Shown: in pieces, positions 43,780-52,880 of the stretch
Layout of the letters: the number at the start of each line of letters is the position of its first letter
Position numbering within the stretch: position 1 is the stretch's first letter
DNA from: Candidatus Poribacteria bacterium
GTDB lineage: Bacteria; Poribacteria; WGA-4E; WGA-3G
NCBI GenBank assembly: GCA_022821725.1
Contig: JAJEDB010000071.1
Location: 1 to 64,000 of the forward strand
Reading direction: 5' to 3'
Length of the DNA: 64,000 nucleotides
Notes under the pieces: generated by a model
What the model was told of the DNA's origin: nothing
Databases searched by the model: none
What the model saw: the letters and a program-made list of their open reading frames with translations, nothing else
Translations under genes and position numbers: made by a program

Positions 43780-45252
43780 ATGGCGGATTTTGATTCTCAC
43801 GCATATACACCGGTATACCCGGGTCCGAACGAGGTTCTGCTTGAAGCGCAAGCACGAGTTTGCACGGGACCCCACCAGACGCGTCCTTTAGGTATAAACG
43901 CTTCGGATTTTCCGCAACCGGAGCCACTTCTTGAAACGCTTCTGAAATCCTTAAGGGGTGAACTCCCAGCGCCAGACGCAGCTTCAGAGGCGCAGATGGG
44001 CGCGTTCTTTGCGGCGATGACGCTCCGTGCCTATTTCCCCAAAGCAACACAGTGGAGTCCAGCAGAGCAAGCGGCGTTCCATAAATACCGTTCAGCCCTT
44101 ACAGAACAACTGCCCCCGGAAATTCAATACCTCATGAACCCTGCACACGGCTACGTCCCAGCGAATCCGACAGAGGCAATCGTCGTAAACGCGTTAGAAA
44201 AGATTCTACGGGCAAAACATTTAGGGTATACCGAAACCCGAGAGATGTGTAAAGCCATCCTTAGCGACGACGTGAAACCCGCTTTCAAAGGTGCTGCACT
44301 GATCGGACAAAGAATGAACCGCGAGACCTATCAGGAAGTGCGAGGGTATCTTGACGCGTTCTTCGGACCCGAAGCGGTCGAACCGATTGACATTGCGGAA
44401 TTAACGCATTTTGGGCAACCCTATGACGGTGCAACGCGTTACTTTCGTCCGACACTGTTCGTCGCGGCAGTGCGTGCCGCACTCGGCGAAGCATCACTCC
44501 TCCACAGTGTGGATGCAATGCCCCCAAAAAACGGTGTAACGGAGGAAACCATCCTGAAGGCGCTCGGCGCCAACACACACCTATCGCTTGCACAAACGGC
44601 TTCACTGATTACAGACGCATCGGTGGGTTTCGGATACATCAGCCAGCGTGAGTATTGCCCTGCCGCCTATAACTTGCGCGAACTACGGGTGCACATCAAG
44701 AAACGTCCACCCTGGGCCGCAACTGAGAAGGCGCAACAGTTTTTTTCCGCACGAGAGGCAAACTACATGGTGCTCGGCTACTATCATATCGGATATGAGA
44801 AACCCCTTCTCCAATTGGCATGGGAGCGCGGATTTGATGCCGCGGTGGCTGTGAAGGGAGAGGAAGGGACAAGCCACTACGCGCTCCGACTCGGGAAGCC
44901 TTCTACCAGCGAGAGGATGGCAGTTAACTACTCCCAAGGTTTCCAGCGTGCAAACGATGTGCGTCAAGATTTCGCATTGGATATCGATCCGGGGATTCAT
45001 GGATTTGACTATACGAGAAGTCCACGTCCAGAGGTTGTCAGCGCGGCGGCATTTGCGGAAGCCGGTGTGGCGGCACTCTCCGGTGAGAAAGGACATATCT
45101 ACGACAGGATTCTCCTAAACACAGCGATGGTAGATTACCTGTTAGGAATTTGCCCAGAGCCTAAAGATGCGCTTGCTCGTGCACAGTTAGTGATGGACAA
45201 TGGGAGCGCGTTGAAGCATCTACAGGCGTATATAGCAGCCAGCAATCAATAG
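43780..45252 (+). CDS. anthranilate phosphoribosyltransferase-like protein (GT3/TrpD2 type)
   Basis: A 490-aa protein preceded by CGGAGG. The helical N-terminal domain and the central LREMCKAILSDDVKPAFKGAALIGQRMNRET block resemble the N-terminal helical domain of TrpD/nucleoside phosphorylases, and GFDAAVAVKGEEGTSHYAL matches the GSDGLDE-like turn of that family. It is longer than TrpD (about 340 aa) and lacks an obvious GTGGD phosphoribosyl-pyrophosphate loop, so it is a divergent relative, possibly YbiB-like. It does not stand with other trp genes. Its true substrate is not evident. Confidence 0.6.
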   Translation: MADFDSHAYTPVYPGPNEVLLEAQARVCTGPHQTRPLGINASDFPQPEPLLETLLKSLRGELPAPDAASEAQMGAFFAAMTLRAYFPKATQWSPAEQAAFHKYRSALTEQLPPEIQYLMNPAHGYVPANPTEAIVVNALEKILRAKHLGYTETREMCKAILSDDVKPAFKGAALIGQRMNRETYQEVRGYLDAFFGPEAVEPIDIAELTHFGQPYDGATRYFRPTLFVAAVRAALGEASLLHSVDAMPPKNGVTEETILKALGANTHLSLAQTASLITDASVGFGYISQREYCPAAYNLRELRVHIKKRPPWAATEKAQQFFSAREANYMVLGYYHIGYEKPLLQLAWERGFDAAVAVKGEEGTSHYALRLGKPSTSERMAVNYSQGFQRANDVRQDFALDIDPGIHGFDYTRSPRPEVVSAAAFAEAGVAALSGEKGHIYDRILLNTAMVDYLLGICPEPKDALARAQLVMDNGSALKHLQAYIAASNQ

Positions 45253-45282
45253 TCAGCAAGAAGACGTGAAAGTCTTGGGACG

Positions 45283-45358
45283 TTCTAAAGTGTGCTAAAG
45301 TTGGGAAGTTGGAAAGTCGATCAAAACTTGCAAACTTCTCAACTTCTCAACTTGCAAA
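45283..45358. repeat. repeat-rich gap between the TrpD-like and enolase genes
   Basis: AAGTGTGCTAAAGTTGGGAA and related words, then ACTTGCAAACTTCTCAACTT twice over. It belongs to the TTTAGCACACTTGCAAACTTT family at 15916. No gene is seen in this 130-bp gap. Confidence 0.5.
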
Positions 45359-45382
45359 CCTCCTACTGAGGGCTGACGGGTA

Positions 45383-46525
45383 TTAAATATAACCTGTCGA
45401 ACCATCGGGTCGGATGGGACAGGTGCGTTGCCAATGGATGTATTCATTATCGGTGATTGCGGATTCGTCGACCTCTACACCTAAGCCGGGACGGTCCCGT
45501 AATTCCAAATACCCGTCTTTTGGCAGATAAGGTTCGTCTACCCACGCGTTCCATTCCGTCTCGGTGGGCAGCAGATACTCAAGGATTTTGAAATTCGCGG
45601 TTGCGGCGGCGAAGTGGACATTCACTGCCGTTGCGAGCGGTCCCATCGGGTTATGCGGTGCGACACTGACGTAGTGCGCTTCGGCAATCGCAGCAATCTT
45701 CCGCATCTCTAAGAGTCCACCACAGACGCATACGTCGGGCTGAATGATGTCAGCCCCTTGTGCTGCAATAACATCCAGAAACTCAAAGCGTGTATAGAGG
45801 GATTCCCCCGTTGCGAGTGGCACTTGCATCTGGGCGCGTAAACGTGTCCATGCGGGCATATGTTCGGGTCGGAGGGGTTCCTCATAGAAATACGGATCAT
45901 AAGGCGCGAGGGCGTTTGCGAGTTGGAGCGCGCGAATCGGTTCAAAGATTTTGGCGTGTGGGTCGAAGGCGAACTCCCAATCCGTGGGTGTGTTATCCCG
46001 AATTTGCTCAAAATAGGTAGCGGCTGCTGCACAGACGCGTCCCCAGCGATCTGCATCGGGATCGAGCTGGTAAGGACTCGTTTTGAAAGCCGTAAATCCC
46101 CACGCTTCATGGAGTTTGTGCGCTTGATCTGCGGCTTCGATGCCATCCCTACCGCCGATGCCACGGTAAACGCGGATGCGGTCCCGAGCGTGTCCACCGA
46201 GGAGCATGTAGACCGGCAAACCCGCTGCTTTCCCGCTGATGTCCCAGAGGGCATGATCGACAGCAGAAATAACAGCAAGCCCAGCCCCGCCTGGCGGGAA
46301 TCGGAACTGTTGATGCAGTTTCATCATTATATATTCAATTCGCCTCGGGTCGTCCCCTTGAATCATCTCGAAGATGTAATCAGCGATCGGCTCAACAGAG
46401 AGGTCGGGACCTGTGGAGTAGGCTTCACCCCACCCGTAAAGCCCTTCGTCCGTTTCGACTTTGATGAGCCCGCGAGGTCGATTGCCAAATCGCGCCATAA
46501 AGGTTTTGATCGCGGTAATTTTCAT
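45383..46525 (-). CDS. enolase-superfamily sugar-acid dehydratase (mandelate racemase group)
   Basis: A 380-aa protein. The lid domain opens MKITAIKTFMARFGNRPRG with DEGLYGWGEAYSTG. In the barrel the metal ligands are Asp in FAFDPHAK, Glu in FYEEPLRPE and Glu in PLATGESLYTRF; the second catalytic residue is His in VSVAPHNPMGPL. This Asp-x-His / Glu / Glu / His set is that of galactonate- and gluconate-type dehydratases. It would convert a sugar acid to a 2-keto-3-deoxy acid. The gene has a strong GGAGGT site upstream. Confidence 0.88.
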   Translation of the reverse strand: MKITAIKTFMARFGNRPRGLIKVETDEGLYGWGEAYSTGPDLSVEPIADYIFEMIQGDDPRRIEYIMMKLHQQFRFPPGGAGLAVISAVDHALWDISGKAAGLPVYMLLGGHARDRIRVYRGIGGRDGIEAADQAHKLHEAWGFTAFKTSPYQLDPDADRWGRVCAAAATYFEQIRDNTPTDWEFAFDPHAKIFEPIRALQLANALAPYDPYFYEEPLRPEHMPAWTRLRAQMQVPLATGESLYTRFEFLDVIAAQGADIIQPDVCVCGGLLEMRKIAAIAEAHYVSVAPHNPMGPLATAVNVHFAAATANFKILEYLLPTETEWNAWVDEPYLPKDGYLELRDRPGLGVEVDESAITDNEYIHWQRTCPIRPDGSTGYI

Positions 46526-46659
46526 TTTTTTAACTATAGACCTCCGTTTGAAATAGCCATCAGCACAGATTTTTTCAAAAAACCCCTTTAACCGTCAGGT
46601 ATCAGTTAAAGAGTGCTAATACCTCATGTTCTCGACCGCTGATGGCTGATTGCTCTTCC

Positions 46660-48216
46660 TCACCATGGATGTGTGCGAAACGGTGAAGCAGGTAACCCCT
46701 CTTTGTTGACGAGATTCGGTTCTGCACTTTGATGCCAACCGAATCGAACGGCGATTGGGTTCGCAACGGCACCGCTGGAGACGACAATTGTGTTCCCATC
46801 AACTGTCGCTTCCGCCGCAACGAATTGCTTATCCTCGCCTGCGATTTCAAACCATGTCAGGGGTTGTGCGTCTTTCGCCATCAAGCCACTCCCAACGAAG
46901 TCAAAACGCAGTCGGATCGTGTCGCCTTCTACTGCCATTGACTTGTAAATCGGACCGGAATAGGTTACATCCGCTCTACCGTAGGTTTTCGCGAGTGCCC
47001 ACAACGCAAGCCGTCTGCCAACCTCCTGCTTGTTTTGCGGATGGATGTCCTTGAGGTTACCGACATCCGTTGTTACAGCCATACCAGTATGGGGGACGGA
47101 TAAGGTTGCGGCTTGTGCCTCCCAAATTGCCGGTCGCAGAAATGGGCCGGCTCCCCAACCGTAATTAAACGGGGCAAGTTGCACGAAATAGAAGGGGAAA
47201 TCCCCCTGTCCCCAAACCTTACGCCATCCATTGATGAGCGCTTTCATCTTTTCATGGTAGAGCATTCCATCCTGAAGGTTCGACTCGCCTTGGTACCAGA
47301 TTGCGCCACGGAGCGCGTAAGGGACGATCGGATGCACCATGCCGTTGTAGAGTCCGGTGGGTCTGGCGTGATGTCTCAGCGCGTGTCTATTTTCGGGTAT
47401 CTGTGTAAGGCGAGCGTTGGTTTCTAACGCCGCTCGCGTTTCTGCGATCCACGCCTCAATCTCCTTCATCTTTTGCGGAAGTTGCTCGCGATAGTTCGTA
47501 TCCGCTTCCTGAATCTCTTTGGATATGGATTCAAGGGCAGGGACGGTTGAGAAGCCAACAGGCGGTGTCCACGGCTCAATGCGGGTGCCGCCCCAATTGG
47601 TACTGATTAATCCAATCGGAACATTGAGGTTCTTGTAAAGTTTTCTGCCGAAATAGTAAGCGACAGCGGAGAAATTCTCGATTGTTTGTGGGGTGGTTTC
47701 ATACCAGTCGGCTTCTACATCTTGCTGAAGTAATCCTGAAGGTCTGTGCGGAATGTCAAACAGTCGGATCTTTGGATAGTCCGCCGCAGCGATTTCTGCA
47801 TCGGCATCCCTTGAGGCGCGCACAGACCATTCCATGTTCGACTGTCCGGAGCAGACCCAAACTTCTCCGAAAAGAACGTTCGTCAACTCAATTATAGGGG
47901 CTGGGTTACCCAGCCCGTATACACGAAGGGTATAGGGACCCCCGGCTTCCATTGCTGGGAGTTCGGTTCGCCAGTTGCCTTCCGCGTCGGAGACCATCAC
48001 AGTCGTCGAGAAAAGCGGAGCGGCATCCTCCCCTTCGGCACTGAGAGTTATCGTGACTTCCTCGTCCGGGGCTGCCCAGCCCCAGATAGGAACTTCCATG
48101 TCGCGTTGCAATACCATATTACTGCCGATGACACGTGGCAACGTAACCTCGGCATGCGTGAGGGTTTGTATGGAAAGTAACAAGACACCGATGAGAGATA
48201 GCATTAATCGTTTCAT
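46660..48216 (-). CDS. secreted sialate O-acetylesterase
   Basis: A 518-aa SASA/SGNH esterase. A signal peptide (MKRLMLSLIGVLLLSIQTLTHA) precedes a beta-sandwich and the hydrolase domain: the Ser nucleophile is in FGEVWVCSGQSNMEWSV, and IWYQGESNLQDGMLYHEKM and AVTTDVGNLKDIHPQNKQEV supply the other blocks including the catalytic Asp and His. It removes O-acetyl groups from sialic acid or plant xylan-type sugars. It overlaps recD2 by 4 nt, an odd partnership suggesting simple operon compaction. An in-frame palindrome lies at 47893. Confidence 0.88.
   Translation of the reverse strand: MKRLMLSLIGVLLLSIQTLTHAEVTLPRVIGSNMVLQRDMEVPIWGWAAPDEEVTITLSAEGEDAAPLFSTTVMVSDAEGNWRTELPAMEAGGPYTLRVYGLGNPAPIIELTNVLFGEVWVCSGQSNMEWSVRASRDADAEIAAADYPKIRLFDIPHRPSGLLQQDVEADWYETTPQTIENFSAVAYYFGRKLYKNLNVPIGLISTNWGGTRIEPWTPPVGFSTVPALESISKEIQEADTNYREQLPQKMKEIEAWIAETRAALETNARLTQIPENRHALRHHARPTGLYNGMVHPIVPYALRGAIWYQGESNLQDGMLYHEKMKALINGWRKVWGQGDFPFYFVQLAPFNYGWGAGPFLRPAIWEAQAATLSVPHTGMAVTTDVGNLKDIHPQNKQEVGRRLALWALAKTYGRADVTYSGPIYKSMAVEGDTIRLRFDFVGSGLMAKDAQPLTWFEIAGEDKQFVAAEATVDGNTIVVSSGAVANPIAVRFGWHQSAEPNLVNKEGLPASPFRTHPW
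47893..47921. repeat. palindrome GGGGCTGGGTTACCCAG inside the sialate O-acetylesterase gene
   Basis: TATA-GGGGCTGGGTTACCCAGCCC-GTATA. It is the best-matched copy of the family (21358, 27972). In frame it encodes YGLGNPAPIIEL in a loop of the N-terminal beta domain. Confidence 0.7.
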
Positions 48217-50579
48217 AGCGTTGCTCCTTCAATATAATGGTCATCTCCTCGTTCTTGAAGGCGTTCGGCGAGGTAGCTGTTGCGTTGCATGACTTGATTG
48301 TTGCGGATACAGATGCCGAGTGCCCGTTTGGTGCCGACTATGACGACACACTCCTTCGCACGGGTGATACCGGTGTAGAGCAGATTCCGTTGTAACATGA
48401 GATAGTGCTGCGTGTGTAAGGGGATAACAACGGCGGGATACTCACTCCCCTGCGCTTTATGGACAGTCGTGGCATACGCTAAGACGAGTTCGCCGAGGTC
48501 CGCGGTATCGTAAGCGACCTGTTTATCGGGAAACTGGAGATAGACCTTTTTGTCGAGATGCTCAATGGCGACGACTCTGCCGATATCGCCGTTGAATACC
48601 TCATAGTCGTAGTTGTTGCGGACTTGCATCACCTTATCCCCGATGCGGAAACCGCCTGCGGTTCGAGATACGGGTGCCGTGCCCTCGCGTCTATGGGATG
48701 GCTGCCTGTAAGTCTGAAAGCCGAGCCTCGCTTTTTCTAACGGATGGGAGGCTGGGTTTGTATACTCCGGGTTCAATACTTCCTGGAGGCGTTTGTTGAA
48801 GCTTTCAGTGCCAAGCATCCCACGCCGCATCGGGCATAGGAGTTGGATGTCATCTATCGGATGGTAATCGTAGTGTTGCGGCAACCGATCAGAAATGAGG
48901 GAACATACCAATTCCGTAATCGCTTCGGGATCCTCCTCCTCCATAAAGAAAAAGTTCCGGTCCGTATCGCCAGTGAGTTCTGGAAAATCGCCCTTATTGA
49001 TGCGATGGGCATTGGTGACGATCATGCTCTCCTGTGCCTGACGGAATATCTCGGTGAGTTGGATGACGGGTATCCTTTGGGAATCAATAAGTTCTCTGAG
49101 GACATTGCCCGCGCCGACGGAGGGAAGTTGATCGGTGTCCCCGATGAGGATGACGGTGGTGCCCGGACGAATTGCCTGCATCAGACGGTTCATCAGGACG
49201 AGGTCGACCATAGAGGTTTCGTCAACAATGACGACATCTGTGTCCAATGGGTTTTGTCGATTTCGTTTAAATCCGTTGTTTCGCGGAGAGAATTCAAGGA
49301 GCCGATGAATGGTTTTGGCTTCGCTGCCGGTTGTTTCGCTGAGCCGTTTTGCTGCGCGTCCGGTGGGTGCTGTCAGGGTGATGCGTCTCCCCTCCGCTTC
49401 AAACAGACGAATCATGCCGAGAACAGTCGTGGTTTTACCAGTGCCGGGTCCCCCGGTCAGGATCATGGCACGGGTCGTCATGGCGGTATAGATCGCCTTG
49501 CGTTGTTGTGGCGCGAAACGGATGTCCATTTCGTTCTCTAATTGCGTGAGGAACAGCGTCGTGTTAGAGGGCAGCAGAACGGTGCTTTGTTCTCGACTCG
49601 CTAAGAGCCTCAAAAACTGGTTTGCGACACCGAGTTCGGCATAGTAAAAAGGGGCGAGATAGATGGCGGAATGGTCATCGGTTGAAAGGGGTTCCTGATC
49701 CGTTTCGGAAATCTCATAGTTCTCTTGTGTCTCGTCTATACTCTCCTGTTCGTCGGAAACCACTACATCTGTAAAACCGGGATTAATAATTTCCTCTTTT
49801 TCGACGAGGGCGGAGATCCCTTGCTCAATGGCTGCCAGCTCCTGCTCAAGCATGGTTTGGCACGCTTCAATAAGTTCGGCACGCCGTTGGAAGACGTGTC
49901 CATCATCCGCCTTCTGGCTGAGAACATATTTGATCCCCGCTTGCACCCGCTGCGGCGCATCCTTATCGATGCCAAGTTTCTGTGCGATCGTGTCTGCCGT
50001 TACAAACCCGATACCGTAAATGTCATCAGCGAGGCGATACGGGTCTTCAGTGACGATCGGGATTGCGTCGTTTTCATAAGTTTTATAAATTTTAGCGGCG
50101 TGCGCCGTGCTAACATCGTGCGATTGTAGGAAGATCATCACATTTTTTATTTCGCGTTGCGCTTCCCACGCTTCCTTGATGATTTTTACGCGCTTCCGAC
50201 CGATACCGGGAACGCGTGCCAATTTTTCAGGTTCGTTCTCAATGACATCCATCGTATCCATACCGAACTTACGGACGATGAGTCCTGCCATCTTCGGACC
50301 GATACCTTTGATGAGACCTGAACCGAGATATTTTCTTAAGCCGACGACGTTTGCAGGGAGGATGGTCTCATACTTCTCGATTTGGAACTGTCTGCCGTAT
50401 CTGGGGTTATCTACCCACTGTCCCTGGAGGAGGAGACTCTCACCAGGATTGATAGATGCCAAATTGCCGACGACTGTGATGAGTTCGGCATGGTCGCGCG
50501 CCGAAAGTCTTCCGACTGTATAGCCGGTGTCATGGCTTTCATAGACGATACGTTCGAGTATCCCCTGCAGCGTTTCCAT
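48213..50579 (-). CDS. recD2: RecD2-type 5'-3' DNA helicase
   Basis: A 788-aa superfamily 1B helicase. The N-terminal OB-like domain (TLQGILERIVYESHDTGYTV) and helix-hairpin-helix region (GIGPKMAGLIVRKFG, VPGIGRKRVKIIKEAW) are followed by Walker A MILTGGPGTGKTTTVLG, Walker B VVIVDETSMVDLVLMNRL and motif III VILIGDTDQLPSVGAGNVL. C-terminal motifs include LVLAYATTVHKAQGSEYPAV and LLYTGITRAKECVVIVG. Length and N-terminal extension identify RecD2 rather than RecBCD RecD. It aids replication-fork repair. The start follows AATAAGGTAAAACTAAAAA, a junction-element end. A slightly unusual acidic insert lies near residues 275-300 (EEIINPGFTDVVVSDEQESI). Confidence 0.93.
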   Translation of the reverse strand: METLQGILERIVYESHDTGYTVGRLSARDHAELITVVGNLASINPGESLLLQGQWVDNPRYGRQFQIEKYETILPANVVGLRKYLGSGLIKGIGPKMAGLIVRKFGMDTMDVIENEPEKLARVPGIGRKRVKIIKEAWEAQREIKNVMIFLQSHDVSTAHAAKIYKTYENDAIPIVTEDPYRLADDIYGIGFVTADTIAQKLGIDKDAPQRVQAGIKYVLSQKADDGHVFQRRAELIEACQTMLEQELAAIEQGISALVEKEEIINPGFTDVVVSDEQESIDETQENYEISETDQEPLSTDDHSAIYLAPFYYAELGVANQFLRLLASREQSTVLLPSNTTLFLTQLENEMDIRFAPQQRKAIYTAMTTRAMILTGGPGTGKTTTVLGMIRLFEAEGRRITLTAPTGRAAKRLSETTGSEAKTIHRLLEFSPRNNGFKRNRQNPLDTDVVIVDETSMVDLVLMNRLMQAIRPGTTVILIGDTDQLPSVGAGNVLRELIDSQRIPVIQLTEIFRQAQESMIVTNAHRINKGDFPELTGDTDRNFFFMEEEDPEAITELVCSLISDRLPQHYDYHPIDDIQLLCPMRRGMLGTESFNKRLQEVLNPEYTNPASHPLEKARLGFQTYRQPSHRREGTAPVSRTAGGFRIGDKVMQVRNNYDYEVFNGDIGRVVAIEHLDKKVYLQFPDKQVAYDTADLGELVLAYATTVHKAQGSEYPAVVIPLHTQHYLMLQRNLLYTGITRAKECVVIVGTKRALGICIRNNQVMQRNSYLAERLQERGDDHYIEGATL

Positions 50580-50618
50580 TTTTTAGTTTTACCTTATTAA
50601 GACAACAAACAGAGCGAA

Positions 50619-51302
50619 CTACTCAAACAGATGCGCGACTGGGCAGGTAAAACCCGGTATGACAGTATCACCAGTGAGTGTATCATCACGTGTGAGTATC
50701 TCAATATCCGTCTCAGAACGATATACCGTCACGGTTTTGGTAACGGGTTCAAGCACCCAGACGAGGCGTGTTCCTGCGTTCAAATATGCAAATGCCTTCT
50801 CAGCAACACGAGATTGAACATCCGAGGGAGAAACAACTTCAACGGCCAGCTCGGGTGGTATAGGAAACCCCTTTGTTTTGTCGCCCGTCAATTGTGCAGT
50901 CGAAACAAAGGCGACATCCGGTTTTACTGTGCGTTCCCCAACCTGAAAGGTCGTTTCTGCGGTGTACAGACGTCCGAGTTTCTGTTGATAAACATGCGAA
51001 TACAAATAGTAAATGATATTGACGCTAATTTCACCATGTTCTCTCGACGGTGGTGACATCGGTACTAACTCTCCTTTAACATATTCATAACCCTCTACAT
51101 CCTGCTCGAGAAACTCCTCCAACGTCATTGTAGTGCGGATTGTGCGCATCTCTGGAGGGAGTGGTGGCGACTTTGGCACCAATTTGCCGTCTATGTATTC
51201 ATATCCTTCTACATCATGCTCCAGGAACTCTTCCAACGTCATCTTGACACTTTCTGCGGGACGTATGCCTTGTTCAACTTCGTGGATTTCTTGTAACTTC
51301 AT
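50619..51302 (-). CDS. Uma2-family putative endonuclease with duplicated N-terminus
   Basis: A 227-aa DUF820 (Uma2) protein with the PD-(D/E)xK fold: GERTVKPDVAFVS provides the Asp and FPIPPELAVEVVSPSD the Glu-x-x region. Its N-terminal block appears twice in tandem, MTLEEFLEHDVEGYEYIDGK and MTLEEFLEQDVEGYEYVKGE, about 38 residues apart, so it looks like an internal duplication. The biological role of the Uma2 family is mostly unknown, with roles in restriction or transposition proposed. The ribosome site is GGAGGG. Confidence 0.82.
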   Translation of the reverse strand: MKLQEIHEVEQGIRPAESVKMTLEEFLEHDVEGYEYIDGKLVPKSPPLPPEMRTIRTTMTLEEFLEQDVEGYEYVKGELVPMSPPSREHGEISVNIIYYLYSHVYQQKLGRLYTAETTFQVGERTVKPDVAFVSTAQLTGDKTKGFPIPPELAVEVVSPSDVQSRVAEKAFAYLNAGTRLVWVLEPVTKTVTVYRSETDIEILTRDDTLTGDTVIPGFTCPVAHLFE

Positions 51303-51322
51303 GCTTTCAATCCCTCCGTATA

Positions 51323-51410
51323 GAAAGTTTGCAAGTGTGCTAAAGTTTGCAGATGAACCAGAACCCTCTGGAAACTTTACGGACTTTAGAACACTTTATA
51401 GACTTTGAAA
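51323..51410. repeat. dispersed repeat upstream of the Uma2 gene
   Basis: GAAAGTTTGCAAGTGTGCTA then AAGTTT (51323-51348), and TTTTAGAACACTTTATAGAC (51379-51398). Both are inverted relatives of the 15916 repeat. Nothing else is seen in this 120-bp gap. Confidence 0.5.
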
Positions 51411-51422
51411 CTTTCCCCAGAT

Positions 51423-52655
51423 CTATCCAATTTCCGTCATCAATTTCTGAAAAGCGTTGAGTTGCGGGGCAATCATATGGGATGTATCCGTTTTGTTCTC
51501 AAGTGCCTCAACGGTTTTGAGTCCGTTGCCTGTGATAGCGAGAACCGTTGGCTCATCAGGTCCGATGTGTCCACTTTCTATCAATTTTTTCGCGGCGGCG
51601 AGTGTGACACCCCCAGCGGTTTCCGTGAAAATACCCTCTGTGGAAGCGAGGAGTTTTATGGCATCCACGATCTCAATATCGGTGGCGTGTTCGCCGACAC
51701 CCCCGGAGTTTCGGACGGTATCCACAGCATAGATGCCGTCTGCAGGGTTTCCAATCGCGAGCGATTTAGCGATTGTATTGGGTCTCACAGGCTTTACAAA
51801 ATCGCCATTCTCTTTGTATGTATTGACGATGGGTCCACATCCCTCGGCTTGGGCAACATGGATTTTAGTGTTCGGTGTATCTATTAATCCCAAAGTGTGG
51901 AATTCTTTTAAAGCTTTGCCAATCTTTGTGATGAGAGACCCCCCGGCGGCAGGTGCGACGATATGCGCGGGTGCCTTCCAACCGAGTTGTTCGATCAATT
52001 CAAAGCAGAGGGTTTTCGAGCCTTCAGCGTAGAAAGGACGGATGTTGATATTAACAAATGCCCACGGATAGACCCCACCAATTTCACTACAGAGTCGGTT
52101 GACATCGTCATAAGTGCCAGTGATACCGACGACTGTGGGACCATAAACGAGAGATGCAACGACCTTGCCAACTTCGAGATCCGCGGGGATGAAAATGAAG
52201 CAATTCAATTTTGCGATGGCAGCGTGTGCGGCGACTGCGTTGGCGAGATTGCCAGTAGATGCACAAGAAACAGTCTCAAAATCGAATTCTTTTGCTTTGC
52301 TCAAGGCGACGGCTACAACCCGATCTTTGAAGGAAAAGGTCGGATGGCAGACGGTGTCATCTTTGATATAGAGTTCTTTGACGCCGAGCGCGTCTCCAAG
52401 ATTTTTTGCCCGGACGAGCGGCGTAAATCCGGTGTGAGTGCCATCTGTCGGTTCACCATCTATTGGCAGCAGATCTGCATAACGCCACATGCTTTCTGGA
52501 CCGTTTTCTATTGAACGCCTTGAAATAGATTTTTGTATCTCTTCATAGTTATAGTCTACTTCCAGGGGCCCGAAACAGAACTCGCAAACGTGGAGCGGTT
52601 CCTTGGGATACTTCTCCCCACATTCGCGGCATTTGAGCCCTAATACTTTTTCCAT
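51423..52655 (-). CDS. thrC: threonine synthase
   Basis: A 410-aa PLP enzyme. The N-terminal zinc-ribbon-like end (MEKVLGLKCRECGEKYPKE ... CEFCFGPLEV) has two CxxC pairs, found in class II-type threonine synthases. The PLP lysine is in HPTFSFKDRVVAVALS. Gly-rich phosphate binding is in CASTGNLANAVAAHA and APAAGGSLITKIGKAL. It converts O-phosphohomoserine to threonine. No other threonine genes are adjacent. Its start lies after two copies of TTTTTAATTTT sequence in junction element G. Confidence 0.92.
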   Translation of the reverse strand: MEKVLGLKCRECGEKYPKEPLHVCEFCFGPLEVDYNYEEIQKSISRRSIENGPESMWRYADLLPIDGEPTDGTHTGFTPLVRAKNLGDALGVKELYIKDDTVCHPTFSFKDRVVAVALSKAKEFDFETVSCASTGNLANAVAAHAAIAKLNCFIFIPADLEVGKVVASLVYGPTVVGITGTYDDVNRLCSEIGGVYPWAFVNINIRPFYAEGSKTLCFELIEQLGWKAPAHIVAPAAGGSLITKIGKALKEFHTLGLIDTPNTKIHVAQAEGCGPIVNTYKENGDFVKPVRPNTIAKSLAIGNPADGIYAVDTVRNSGGVGEHATDIEIVDAIKLLASTEGIFTETAGGVTLAAAKKLIESGHIGPDEPTVLAITGNGLKTVEALENKTDTSHMIAPQLNAFQKLMTEIG

Positions 52656-52880
52656 GTTTTTAATTTTCCTTTTTTAATTTTACCTTGCGGATAAGTAACG
52701 AGATTTAAGACTTTAACGTTTCCTGTGTTCGAGTCGCCCTCCACTTCGTTACGGGCTTGGGAATTGGTTTCATATTTTGAAGAAAAAAGAAACGTCAAAA
52801 TGCACAAACCCAGTTGCGAATTAACCGAAGTCCGCAAGGACAACGGACGCAGCGGCCCAGGAGCAATAAATTAAAATTAG
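52656..52880. repeat. junction element G
   Basis: TTTTTTAATTTTACCTTGCGG at the threonine synthase side (52673-52694) with an extra TTTTTAATTTTCC before it. The other end (AATAAATTAAAATTAG) contains the stop of the deacetylase-like gene. The interior has CCTCCACTTCGTTACGGGCT, AACCCAGTTGCGAATTAACC and CCGCAAGGAC. Confidence 0.65.

Noticed and set aside
52700-52760. tRNA-like GTTCGAGTCGCC sequences
   Set aside because: They recur in the junction elements (also near 31618, 33100 and 63496) and lack flanking acceptor and anticodon stems.
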